64,000 bases of DNA. It comes from Fibrobacteria bacterium (GTDB lineage Bacteria; Fibrobacterota; Fibrobacteria; UBA11236). Made by a program: the position numbers and the translations under genes. Under the pieces are notes generated by a model. That model did no database searches. It was not told the origin of the DNA and was given only the letters and a program-made list of their open reading frames with translations. Location of the stretch: assembly GCA_025360005.1 (NCBI GenBank), contig JANYDA010000007.1:62001-126000 (forward strand). Direction: 5' to 3'. Position 1 is the first letter of the stretch. Every line of letters starts with the position of its first letter. Of the stretch, positions 50,582 through 58,925 are shown piece after piece.

Positions 50582-51835
50582 TTATCGGCCCGAGGACCGG
50601 GCTATATCCACCGCCTTCGCGGCGAGTTTGAGCGCGATATCCATTTCCACTTCGGCGCGAGCGGCTTGGCCGTCGGCCTGGTTGTGCTGGGCCCGTTCCA
50701 GATGTTCCTGGCCCTTTTCCAGGATCTTGGCGGCCTTGTCGCTCCCGGAAGAAGCCACGATCTCGGCGGCCCGGTCCAGCTTGGCCTTGAGGCGCTGCCA
50801 CGCGGCGGGCGTCAACCGGTCGCCCCCGGGGGAAGAAACCGTTTTCCGCAAATCCGGGAGCAGGCTTTCACCCTTGAGGCAGAATTCCTTGGCCGCTTCC
50901 GGTTGGCCGTTGGCCAAGGCTTCTTTGGCCTTGTCCAGGAAATCCTGGAGGCGCGCCTTCACGGTTGCGGACTTGGGATCGTCGCTCCCCACGGATTGCT
51001 CGGTGAGCCGTGTGAACCGTTCTACCAAGCGATGGTAGGTTTCCGAGGCCTGGACCAGGGCTGCCTGCGCCGAGGGTTGCTGATCGTCGCAAGCGCCGTG
51101 CGAGGGAGCGGAAGAACCCTGCTTCTCGGAATTGGAACTTTCCTGGGTCAAGCGTTGAAGGTCCGGCGTCAGGGCCTCGGCTTGGGTCAGATAGATGCGC
51201 GAGTTGGCGGTGCGATTGGCGCGGATTTCGAGTTGAGCTTTGTCCAGCAATCCCTTGACCTTATCCAATACATCGGCGGCGCAGGGATTCTTGCCCGCGC
51301 CCAGGCGCTGGGAAAGCGAGGCGAAACGCTCGGAAGCCCGTTCATAATCCAGCTCGGCCTGAGCTTGCATGTCCTGCCGTATCCGGTTTGAATCGGCACC
51401 GCCGCCGGGACCGGGATTGGATCCGTTTTCCGTGCGGACGCGGTTCCTTTCCTTGAAGAAAAGATCCCCGATGCGTTTGTCGATTTGCGCGCAGATCTCA
51501 AAAACGGAGGCATTGTTGCCGCCGGCCAGGGCATCGCGCGCCTTGGTGATCATATCCTGGATGCCCCACAGTTGCGAAGCGGCGTCCGGCGAGTTCTGCA
51601 GGCTCGAGAGGGACTGTAGACGGGAAAAGTTTTCCGTGACCTGTTCCAGCCTTAGCTTGGCGGCTTCGGGGGAGTTCACCCCGCCGGATTGCCCCTGGCC
51701 CCGATCGGGTTGGGGAATGCCTTGTTTGCCCGTGCCTCCCGGTCGCGCGGATGCGCTGCCGGCCAATCCCGCCAACAATAAGCCCATCGCCAACAAGGCG
51801 GTAGACAGGGGAGCGATAGTGGGGCGCGCGTGCAT
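50582..51835 (-). CDS. Periplasmic helical-repeat protein, unknown function
   Basis: 417 aa. A signal peptide ends near SASA. The rest is almost wholly alpha-helical. At least three related units occur, each with a YHRL/FARL.QR.G-type helix and a LL.KA...L..G....A....L..AE/GE..LP.L pattern (about 60-120, 150-240, 270-340). This suggests a repeated helical-bundle scaffold. Isolated Cys residues occur at similar places in each unit (EICAQ, NPCAA, GACDD, EFCLKG). I do not recognise a family. No SD is visible before the ATG. Confidence 0.6.
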   Translation of the reverse strand: MHARPTIAPLSTALLAMGLLLAGLAGSASARPGGTGKQGIPQPDRGQGQSGGVNSPEAAKLRLEQVTENFSRLQSLSSLQNSPDAASQLWGIQDMITKARDALAGGNNASVFEICAQIDKRIGDLFFKERNRVRTENGSNPGPGGGADSNRIRQDMQAQAELDYERASERFASLSQRLGAGKNPCAADVLDKVKGLLDKAQLEIRANRTANSRIYLTQAEALTPDLQRLTQESSNSEKQGSSAPSHGACDDQQPSAQAALVQASETYHRLVERFTRLTEQSVGSDDPKSATVKARLQDFLDKAKEALANGQPEAAKEFCLKGESLLPDLRKTVSSPGGDRLTPAAWQRLKAKLDRAAEIVASSGSDKAAKILEKGQEHLERAQHNQADGQAARAEVEMDIALKLAAKAVDIARSSGR

Positions 51836-51970
51836 ACTATTAAAATAAGAATAGGTATGGCTTTACAGGAGCGAAAAACATACCACAGTATCACGCAAAT
51901 CCCGGACAAAACGCAAAGGTTTCGGGACGGCCGTGCGGGTTTTCGTTCTGGCGGGTACTATCGCGTGGGA

Positions 51971-51992
51971 GCGCGTACCAAATGGTACGCGC
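51971..51992. promoter_or_regulatory. Perfect 10-bp inverted repeat with 2-nt centre
   Basis: GCGCGTACCA and TGGTACGCGC flank AA, just after the TPR-barrel gene stop (51999-51997) and about 140 nt before the helical-protein start. The short centre and absence of a T-tract argue for a protein-binding site rather than a terminator. The binding factor is unknown. Confidence 0.45.
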
Positions 51993-51996
51993 AGGT

Positions 51997-53334
51997 TCAA
52001 TAGGAGAGCGAAAATCCCGCGTCCAGGCCGTAAACGGTCTTGCTGGTATAGGCGAGGGTTTGCAGACGGTTGTTGAAATCGTATCCGAAGGAAAAACTCG
52101 CCGCCAACCGACACCAGGATCGCAAATCATAACTGTAGGATGTGGTTTCCGTGAGGCTATGCTGCCACTCGGAATCCGGCCCCCGGTCCGCGCCCGTTGC
52201 TATGACATAGTGCATCCGCGACGCGTAGTAGGTTCCTCCCACCCCCAAGGAATGCCGTCCCCGGGAAAAGTACGGCGTGAGGCTGAAGCTGAAGGTCAGC
52301 ATGCCGTCCAGATTGGGTTCTTGCGTTTGGCCAACCTCCGGGTCCGGCGTGATCCAATGCTTCTGCAAATCCAGGTATCCGATAAGGATAAAGTCCGTGA
52401 AGAGGATACTTTGCGAATGGTTGAGGCCCAGCACGCGCCAATCCGGTGAGGCTTGGTAGAAGCTGGCGTTCCCCGCCAGGTTCCAGCCGGTATTGGTGGT
52501 ATAGGAATATCCCGCCGCCAGCCGGCCCTGCTTGAAATTCCAATTGGAGTCCGCCAACAGGGATTGCGCGCCATTGGTGAAGATGATGGAAGAGGCATCG
52601 CCGCGGGATTCAAAACCGGCGCCCCAATCCGCTTCCAGGGAAGCGCCTTTGCGTTGGTACTCGGTGCCCAGATTGGCCTGGAACCCCTGGAAGAAACGCT
52701 GGTCCCATTTGGATTTCATGGACATGGAACCGGTCTCGCGCACCATGCCTCCCGCCCACTTCTGGCCTATCTCCCCGCTGAGACGGTTGGTCAGGATGTG
52801 ATTCAGGTAGGGGGTCCGCGTGCCTGCCCAGGCGGCCTTGGACGAATAGCCCCAGGACCAGGTATGCGCGGAAGCCGGTACCGATTTCCATTGGTCCAGG
52901 ATCTCCAGCAGGAACAAAGAGCTGGGATAGCGCTGGTGCAATTCCAGCGTGAGCCGTTCCATCTCCTGATATCGATCCAGCTTTTGGTAAACGGTCCAAA
53001 GATGGTACAGGATCTCCTCGTCCCTGGGGCCCCCTATGTCCCGCGCGGCGGTGAGGAAATATAGGGCCTCTTTCCAGGCGGAGATAAACAGGAAACCGAT
53101 GCCTTGGTAGTAATAGGCCTGGTAGAGCCGGCTGGAATCGCATTTGGCGGCGGAGAAGTCCCAGGTCAGGTAGGACGGATCCCCGGCCTCGTAGAGATGC
53201 GCCAGCGAGTCCGACATGATCTTGCAATCCATGCGCGGCTGGGTTCCCATTCGTTTGGCGGGACGGCCAGCCTCCGATGGCGAAAACGCCGTCGCCAGGA
53301 AGAGAACCAAGGGAATGTATCGGAAACGGATCAT
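51997..53334 (-). CDS. Exported TPR-plus-barrel protein, unknown function
   Basis: 445 aa. A signal ends near SPSEA. Residues about 60-150 form TPR-like helices (YQAYYYQGIGFLFISAWKEALYFLTAARDIGG, LYHLWTVYQKLDRYQEME). The C-terminal two thirds is barrel-like with aromatic-rich strands (LAAGYSYTTNTGWNLAGNASFY, SLGVGGTYYAS) and ends AGFSLSY with a terminal aromatic. The architecture resembles the protein at 48964-50517, so they may be distant paralogues. No SD precedes the ATG, which is immediately after a terminator-like hairpin. Confidence 0.65.
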   Translation of the reverse strand: MIRFRYIPLVLFLATAFSPSEAGRPAKRMGTQPRMDCKIMSDSLAHLYEAGDPSYLTWDFSAAKCDSSRLYQAYYYQGIGFLFISAWKEALYFLTAARDIGGPRDEEILYHLWTVYQKLDRYQEMERLTLELHQRYPSSLFLLEILDQWKSVPASAHTWSWGYSSKAAWAGTRTPYLNHILTNRLSGEIGQKWAGGMVRETGSMSMKSKWDQRFFQGFQANLGTEYQRKGASLEADWGAGFESRGDASSIIFTNGAQSLLADSNWNFKQGRLAAGYSYTTNTGWNLAGNASFYQASPDWRVLGLNHSQSILFTDFILIGYLDLQKHWITPDPEVGQTQEPNLDGMLTFSFSLTPYFSRGRHSLGVGGTYYASRMHYVIATGADRGPDSEWQHSLTETTSYSYDLRSWCRLAASFSFGYDFNNRLQTLAYTSKTVYGLDAGFSLSY

Positions 53335-53340
53335 TTTTTT

Positions 53341-53371
53341 GGAAAGAAAAAACCCGGGAAAAACCCGGGTT
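53341..53371 (-). terminator. Rho-independent terminator after the OmpA-family gene
   Basis: AACCCGGG and CCCGGGTT (8-bp arms, 53351-53358 and 53364-53371) flank a 5-nt loop. On the minus strand a T-rich tract (TTTTTTCTTTCC) follows. It lies 57 nt after the OmpA-family stop and directly before the next ATG at 53334. Confidence 0.82.
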
Positions 53372-53427
53372 GAAGATAGCGAATGCGGAGCCGGCTGGGA
53401 AGGGTCCCTCCCGGCCGGCTCGGCGGC

Positions 53428-55281
53428 TTAGTTGAGGCGGTTGAGCTCCACGCGACGGTTAAGCGCCCGGCCTTCGGCAGAGGTGTTGGGGCTGATGGGA
53501 CGGGAAGGCCCGTAGCCGATGACCTTCAAACGCTTGGGGTCCACGCCTTTGCCGATGAAGTAATTGGCCACCGATTGCGCGCGCGCTTGCGAAAGCATCT
53601 GGTTCTTGGTGGCGTTGCCGCGGTTGTCCGTATGGCCTGCCACCTCGAACTGGATTCCCTGGTTGGCCTGGAGCTGGGGAACGATGTCGTCCAGCACGCG
53701 GTAGGATTCCGTGGTCAGTTCCGCCGAAGCGGTCTTGAAGTTCACGCCCTTCAGCACCATGGTCTTGACGATTTCCTTCACTTCCACCTTGTCCGGGCAA
53801 CCATCCTCATCCTCGAAACCGTTGAAGGTTTCGGGCGCGCCGGGGCACTTGTCCTTGATGTCCGGAATGCCGTCCTTATCGTTGTCCGGATCCGGGCAGC
53901 CGTCCTCGTCTTCAAAACCGTCCTTGTCCTCGGGTTCGTTGGGGCATTTGTCCAGCGCATCCGGAATGCCGTCGCCGTCCTTATCCAGATTGGGACAGCC
54001 GTCCTTGCCGTTGGGGCCTTGCGGATCGTTGGGGCACTTGTCCTTAATGTCGGGAATGCCGTCCTTGTCATTGTCCGGATCCGGGCAACCATCGTTGTCT
54101 TGGAAACCGTCTTTGTCCTCGGGCTCATTGGGGCATTTGTCCAAAGCGTCGGGAATGCCGTCCTTGTCATTATCCAGGTCCGGACAGCCATCCGCGTCTT
54201 CAAAGCCATCCTTGTCTTCGGCTTGATCCGGGCATTTGTCCAGTGCGTTGGGAATCCCGTCCCCGTCGTTGTCCTGCTTGATCACGAATCCGTTCCAAGT
54301 GATTTCAAAGAACATGGAAAGGTCCGGGCTGCCTTTGATGGAAAAGGTATGCGAGGTGTTGCCGTTCTCGAACTGGTATGCGACGGGGATGTAGCCGTCG
54401 TTGAAACCGATGACCAAGCCGGCGTAGAAATCCAGACCGACCGGGGTTTGCGCCACGCCACCCAGGGTCAAGGTGGTGGGCTCCGTGGAGAACTCATTGT
54501 CCCCGAGCTTTTTGAAGCGGGCCTCATGGTAGAACTCGGTGAAAAAGCGGATGAAAGAACTGGCCTCGTACTCCGCCGCCGTGGACCAGAACAGAATGTC
54601 GTCGAAGGGGGGCTGCTTGCTGATGTTGGTCTTGCGGACCCCGAGATTGAAATGCCAGAGGAATTGGAATTTCTGGGCTATCTGGCCCAGGTCAAGGGTC
54701 AGGCCCAAGCCCGCCAGGAAGGTGGGGCGTCCCGCCCCGAAAGGCGAAGAGCCTTCGTTGAATTGGGAAGGATCATCGGTCATGTACTCCAATTCGCGGG
54801 GGACCACGCCCCGGTTGTCGAATTGCGTGGGCACGCTTCCGCCCAACAGAACGGCGACGTTGAGGACCTGGATATCGTTGAAGGGAACCTGTATCTTGAG
54901 CCGATAGCGCAAATCCCCCTGGTATTGCTCGTCCATATTGAGCCCGCCATTTTCGCTCTTGAACTTTTCGTAATAGAGCGGTAGGGCCAGGCCGATATCG
55001 GTATAGGGGCCCAGCCCCATCCCCAGGAAAATGCTCGAGCTCAGACTCAGGTAATCGCTCAGTTGGCTTTTTGCCTGGCCGGATCCGTTCCCCACGTTGA
55101 TGACGCCGTCTTGCAATTGCTGGGCGTCATCGATGATTTGCGAGTGGATTCCGATGGCCAGTTTCCCATGGTGCAGGGTTTGCGCCGAGAAGGTCTTATT
55201 GATTCCCGCCACGCCGTCCCTGTCGATGGTTGCGGCCAGCGCGGTGGAAGCCAACAAAGCGGGGAGAATGAGCTTCTTCAT
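53428..55281 (-). CDS. OmpA-family outer-membrane protein with thrombospondin type 3 repeats
   Basis: 617 aa from the ATG at 55281 (AGAGG 5 nt upstream); the frame extends to 55407 without SD. A signal ends near STALA. An N-terminal barrel of about 320 residues is followed by five calcium-binding TSP3 repeats (DNDGDGIPNALDKCP, DNDKDGIPDIKDKCP and similar; about 350-500). An OmpA C-terminal peptidoglycan-binding domain follows (about 510-615: FEVAGHTDNRGNATKNQMLSQARAQ, RALNRRVEL). It tethers the outer membrane to the cell wall; such proteins are abundant in Fibrobacterota and Bacteroidota. A terminator follows, so it may be monocistronic. Confidence 0.92.
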   Translation of the reverse strand: MKKLILPALLASTALAATIDRDGVAGINKTFSAQTLHHGKLAIGIHSQIIDDAQQLQDGVINVGNGSGQAKSQLSDYLSLSSSIFLGMGLGPYTDIGLALPLYYEKFKSENGGLNMDEQYQGDLRYRLKIQVPFNDIQVLNVAVLLGGSVPTQFDNRGVVPRELEYMTDDPSQFNEGSSPFGAGRPTFLAGLGLTLDLGQIAQKFQFLWHFNLGVRKTNISKQPPFDDILFWSTAAEYEASSFIRFFTEFYHEARFKKLGDNEFSTEPTTLTLGGVAQTPVGLDFYAGLVIGFNDGYIPVAYQFENGNTSHTFSIKGSPDLSMFFEITWNGFVIKQDNDGDGIPNALDKCPDQAEDKDGFEDADGCPDLDNDKDGIPDALDKCPNEPEDKDGFQDNDGCPDPDNDKDGIPDIKDKCPNDPQGPNGKDGCPNLDKDGDGIPDALDKCPNEPEDKDGFEDEDGCPDPDNDKDGIPDIKDKCPGAPETFNGFEDEDGCPDKVEVKEIVKTMVLKGVNFKTASAELTTESYRVLDDIVPQLQANQGIQFEVAGHTDNRGNATKNQMLSQARAQSVANYFIGKGVDPKRLKVIGYGPSRPISPNTSAEGRALNRRVELNRLN

Positions 55282-55405
55282 TGGGACCTCTGCTAATCGT
55301 GGATTCAAGACGGGGCGAAATCCGTGATTCCGGCCGCGACAAAATATAACATCGGAATGCACTATATTTATCGGAACCGATGAAACCGTTTTCCCGGCAG
55401 GAATC

Positions 55406-56296
55406 ATGAACCGGAATATGGGATTCGAGATAAAGTCGTTCCTCTCGCACCTGAGGCTTCATTACCAATTCCTGATCCTCTCCGGCGCTTTCGTTTCCGG
55501 CGCCGTGTTCGCGCGCGCGCCATGCTCCTCCGCGCTTTTGATCCAGTTCCTCTCCGTGCACGTACTTCTCTTCGGCGGGGTTACGGTATACAATTCCTAC
55601 TGGGACAAGGATACCGGTCCCATCGGCGGGCTGCGCGCTCCGCTTCCGCTGGCGGCGTGGACCTTGCCCGCCTCATGGGTATTCCAGGCCGTGGGATTGT
55701 CGCTTGCGCTCCGCGTCTCGGCGATCTCGGCGTCGGTACACGCGATCTCCATGCTTTTTTTCTGGTTGTACAGCGGGCCGCGCGCGCGCTGGAAGGGCCG
55801 GCCCTGGCTCAGCCTGGTCGCCATCGGCATCAGCACCGGGGTGGGCGGGTTCCTTCTGGGTTACCTCCATGACGGGCGGAAAGCCGTGCCCCTGGTTTGC
55901 TGGGCGGGCGCCATCGGCGTGGCCTGCCTCATCGTCAGCCTGTTCCCCATGTCGCAGGCATTCCAGGTGGAGGAGGACTTGGAGCGGCGCGATCTGACCT
56001 TCACCGCCAGATACGGCCTGGCCGGAGTCAAACGCTGCTACGCCATCCTGTTCCCGCTGGGAGTAGCCGTCTTGGCGGCGGCCATGGCTTCCCTCGACGC
56101 GCGCCTGGGCGGCGTGTTCCTTGTGCTGGGCGCGACTTCCGGGTTGGGGGTATGGCGCGTGATACGGGGCTTGCGGATGGCTCCGGGGGAATACGGCCGC
56201 ATCATGGCCGTGAAATACGTTTCCTCCGGCCTGTTCCTGGGCTTCCTGGGCGCGGTGCTGGTGCTGGAATGGCTGGGAGCATTGCCGGGCAAGTAG
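55406..56296 (+). CDS. UbiA-family prenyltransferase
   Basis: 296 aa with about eight or nine hydrophobic helices. The first Asp-rich site is visible as VYNSYWDKDTGPIGG near residues 61-75, and the second as VEEDLERRDLTFTARYG near 190-206, matching the two metal-diphosphate-binding motifs of UbiA enzymes. It would transfer a prenyl group to an aromatic or other acceptor in the inner membrane (quinone, heme or lipid pathway); the acceptor cannot be read from sequence. The gene diverges from the OmpA-family gene. AGGA lies close upstream of the ATG. Confidence 0.82.
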   Translation: MNRNMGFEIKSFLSHLRLHYQFLILSGAFVSGAVFARAPCSSALLIQFLSVHVLLFGGVTVYNSYWDKDTGPIGGLRAPLPLAAWTLPASWVFQAVGLSLALRVSAISASVHAISMLFFWLYSGPRARWKGRPWLSLVAIGISTGVGGFLLGYLHDGRKAVPLVCWAGAIGVACLIVSLFPMSQAFQVEEDLERRDLTFTARYGLAGVKRCYAILFPLGVAVLAAAMASLDARLGGVFLVLGATSGLGVWRVIRGLRMAPGEYGRIMAVKYVSSGLFLGFLGAVLVLEWLGALPGK

Positions 56297-56319
56297 CGGC
56301 AGGGCGCAGGGAGCCGGGC

Positions 56320-56643
56320 TTACTCTTCCGGTATCCGCACCATCACTTGTTTGCCGCCGCCGTCGCGATCGAAGGAGATCCGCACGTCGAACCCATCCAC
56401 CTTTCCCCCGTCCGGAGTGCCCCAGTGCCATCGCCCTTGCTCAAGCATGGCTTCGAAATCATCTTGCCGGAACGGACGCTTGCCGTATGTTTTCTGGCAG
56501 CGATCATTGGCCAACCGCGCGGCGAGCGCGCTTGCGGAAACCGGTGACAGCGGGGGATGGCGGGCGCACGCCGACATCAGGGACATGGCGGCGATTGCCG
56601 CCAGGAGGCGAAGTCGGAACAAGATGGGGAAGCGCCCGCGCAC
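56320..56643 (-). CDS. Small lipoprotein, unknown function
   Basis: 107 aa from a GTG at 56643, chosen because GGAG lies 8 nt upstream; a GTG at 56673 in the same frame has no SD. A signal with lipobox LMSAC predicts membrane attachment. The mature part is short and charged, with DRCQKTYGKRPFRQDDFEAM and DVRISFDRDGG. No known domain. It converges on the UbiA gene, with only 23 nt between the stops. Confidence 0.6.
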   Translation of the reverse strand: MRGRFPILFRLRLLAAIAAMSLMSACARHPPLSPVSASALAARLANDRCQKTYGKRPFRQDDFEAMLEQGRWHWGTPDGGKVDGFDVRISFDRDGGGKQVMVRIPEE

Positions 56644-56737
56644 GATACCGCTCCGGGATAGGGACGATTCCACTATAGCATGCGGAGCGACCGGAAGGAA
56701 GGCCGACGCGGCGCCTATTCCCCTTTTCCCCTATCCC

Positions 56738-57583
56738 CTATTGCGCCGCCACTTTGCTGTAGGGATCCCAGGTGCCGGGCTCAAATCCGAAAACGGAGCT
56801 CATCATCTCGAAGGAGGTATCGCTGACCGTTTTCAGGCGTTGGATGGAATAACCATCCAATGGGGACCAGGCCCCCAATGTCTTGAGGGAGTCGATTTGC
56901 CGATACCGGTTCTCCTCGGCAATCAGGAAGGTCCCCACTTGGTGGTACTTCGCGCTGGCCTGGTAGGAGAGCACCTTGGACTGGGTGACGCTGTAGGTGA
57001 AGTCGGTGTTGGAAAGATCGATGACGAATTGCACCGTATCCGGCACCGAATCCACTACGGTGGCCCGCTTCATGAAATAGCTGCCCTCCTTCACCCGGGT
57101 GGAATTCCGCCGGGTGTAGGTGATCCAATAGGGCTTCTGCCGGAAAGGCGTGTATTCACGGCGCTGGAAGGACGTGTCCGTGACATTGAGGATTGCGTTC
57201 GTGTCGTTTTCGACGGGGGCCAAGGTATAGAAAACCCCGTCATTGGAAACGTTGCAATCCTTGGTGCCGCTGAAATAGAAGGCGGAGTCCTTTTGGAACC
57301 AGTTCCCGTTTTGATCGTAGAACGCATTGTCGGAGAAAACGTAGAAGAAGCGATAGCTCCCGTTGGCATCCAGCAGGAATTCCGAGCTTAGTCCCTGCCT
57401 GGCGGTATCTATCCAATCATAGGCGCCCACATACAATCCAGGGGTGATCTTTTTCGCCTGCGGCAAGCTATCCTTGACCTGGGTATTCTCTTTGGTTATG
57501 GTAGTGGGGGAGTCCGATTCGCAGCCGAAAAAGCAACCCGCGATGACCAGGACGGAAACGAAAAAGAATAACATTCTGCACAT
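56738..57583 (-). CDS. Lipoprotein, unknown function
   Basis: 281 aa. A hydrophobic signal with lipobox VIAGC (a second Cys follows at FFGCES). The mature protein is beta-rich with short aromatic strands (YRFFYVFSDNAFYDQNGNWF, QFVIDLSNTDFTYSV), resembling lipocalin-like or META-type lipoproteins, but I cannot name a family. No SD is evident before the ATG. It is transcribed away from the oxidoreductase gene, with a 273-bp divergent spacer. Confidence 0.65.
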   Translation of the reverse strand: MCRMLFFFVSVLVIAGCFFGCESDSPTTITKENTQVKDSLPQAKKITPGLYVGAYDWIDTARQGLSSEFLLDANGSYRFFYVFSDNAFYDQNGNWFQKDSAFYFSGTKDCNVSNDGVFYTLAPVENDTNAILNVTDTSFQRREYTPFRQKPYWITYTRRNSTRVKEGSYFMKRATVVDSVPDTVQFVIDLSNTDFTYSVTQSKVLSYQASAKYHQVGTFLIAEENRYRQIDSLKTLGAWSPLDGYSIQRLKTVSDTSFEMMSSVFGFEPGTWDPYSKVAAQ

Positions 57584-57856
57584 GAAATACCGTTCGCTTG
57601 ATGTGAATGCCGATTTGAAGTCTCGAGGTTCCCGGCCAAGGAACCTTTCGGAAAATTAACTTATTTATCCTTTTTTTGTCCGGATATTCACGCTTCATAC
57701 GCAATCCGGCGCACCGCCACCGGTCTTATGAACTCTCGGCAGGGCCTCATTTCCGTGTGATTTCTGTCCGAAAAGATGGCAAAAGAAGAAAGTCGTTTTC
57801 GCCGCGACGCAAAAGGTTCCCGGAAGTAAATTCCGATTGCGAAGGGGGCTGGAAAA

Positions 57857-58852
57857 ATGGAGATTGCCGCGCGGACCGCGAATTCCCTGCGTTGGGGCAT
57901 CTTGGGGCCGGGAGGCGTAGCCCGCAAATTCGCGCGGGACCTGCTCTCGCTTGGCATCCAGGTTAGGGCCGTAGCCGGCAGGGACGCGTCGCGCAGCGCC
58001 GCCTTCGCCGCCGAGATGGGAATCCCCCAGTCACATGCCGGTTACCAAGAACTGGTGGACAGCCCGGATGTGGATGCGATCTATGTCGCGCTTCCCAACC
58101 ACATGCACGCCGAATGGAGCATCCGCGCGGCGCGGGCGGGAAAGCACGTGCTATGCGAAAAACCCGCCGCCGTGGACCGGGCGGAATGCGAGGCCGTGAT
58201 CAACGCCGTCGCCAAAGCCGGTGTGTTCTACATGGAAGGCTTCATGTACCGCTGCCATCCCGTCTGGGGCATGGTGGCCGCCTTGATCGAGGACGGCCGG
58301 GTGGGCGAAGTGCGCGAACTGAAATCGTCCTTCTGCTACGACATGGGGTTCAAGCCGGACAACATCCGGCAAAGACGTGACGCTGTTGGCGGCGCGCTCA
58401 CGGACGTGGGCTGCTATTGCCTTTCCTTCAGCCGCCTTATCGCGGGCGGTGAGCCCACCGGTTTTTCGGCCGAAGCGCGCCTGGGAGACGAAACGCGCGT
58501 GGATGAATTCACCTCGGTCCGGCTGGTTTTCCCCGACGGCCTGCGCGCGGAGTTCCAATGCGCCCTGCGCGAAGCCCGTCCGCATGCGGCCGTCATCATA
58601 GGCGATAGGGGCCGCATCGAGGTCCCCACGCCCTGGCATCCTTCCGGGGAAGGCGCTGAGGTGAAGCTGTTCCCGGCCGGAGACGAAGTGGAAGTCTACC
58701 GCGCCGGCGACGGATTGCCCTTGTTCGGCCGCGAGGCATTGCAGGTATCGGAATTCCTGCGCGCCAAGCAATGCCCGTCCATGACCTGGGAAGATACCTT
58801 GGGCCAGGCCAAAGCCCTGGAGGCCTTGCGCCGGGCGGCGGGATTGCTGTGA
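57857..58852 (+). CDS. Gfo/Idh/MocA-family NAD(P)-dependent oxidoreductase
   Basis: 331 aa. The Rossmann domain starts with WGILGPGGVARKFARDL, and contains AIYVALPNHMHAEWSIRAARAGKHVLCEKPAA with the EKP motif whose Lys is catalytic. The C-terminal alpha/beta domain holds EGFMYRCHPVW and GGALTDVGCYCLSFSRLI, the G-x(6-7)-H-type region here with GCYC in place of the usual GxH, so the third catalytic residue is altered. Family members oxidise sugars, inositols or dihydrodiols. SD GGAAAA precedes the ATG. The substrate cannot be inferred from the neighbours. Confidence 0.88.
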   Translation: MEIAARTANSLRWGILGPGGVARKFARDLLSLGIQVRAVAGRDASRSAAFAAEMGIPQSHAGYQELVDSPDVDAIYVALPNHMHAEWSIRAARAGKHVLCEKPAAVDRAECEAVINAVAKAGVFYMEGFMYRCHPVWGMVAALIEDGRVGEVRELKSSFCYDMGFKPDNIRQRRDAVGGALTDVGCYCLSFSRLIAGGEPTGFSAEARLGDETRVDEFTSVRLVFPDGLRAEFQCALREARPHAAVIIGDRGRIEVPTPWHPSGEGAEVKLFPAGDEVEVYRAGDGLPLFGREALQVSEFLRAKQCPSMTWEDTLGQAKALEALRRAAGLL

Positions 58853-58857
58853 CGGCT

Positions 58858-58900
58858 TAACAGGGTGTTGAAAAAGTCCGGGGCCAGGCCCCGGTCTTTT
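58858..58900. terminator. Bidirectional terminator with recurring leader sequence
   Basis: CCGGGGCC and GGCCCCGG (58878-58894) form a strong GC stem between convergent genes. TCTTTT follows on the plus strand, and CTTTTT on the minus strand. The upstream portion TAACAGGGTGTTG plus AAAAGTCC repeats the sequence at 34168. Confidence 0.78.
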
Positions 58901-58925
58901 CCGTTTTCATGCTCCGAAGGTCCGA

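Noticed and set aside
53800-54280. Tandem DNA repeat as a mobile or satellite element
   Set aside because: The repetition is explained by the five thrombospondin type 3 repeats of the OmpA-family protein.
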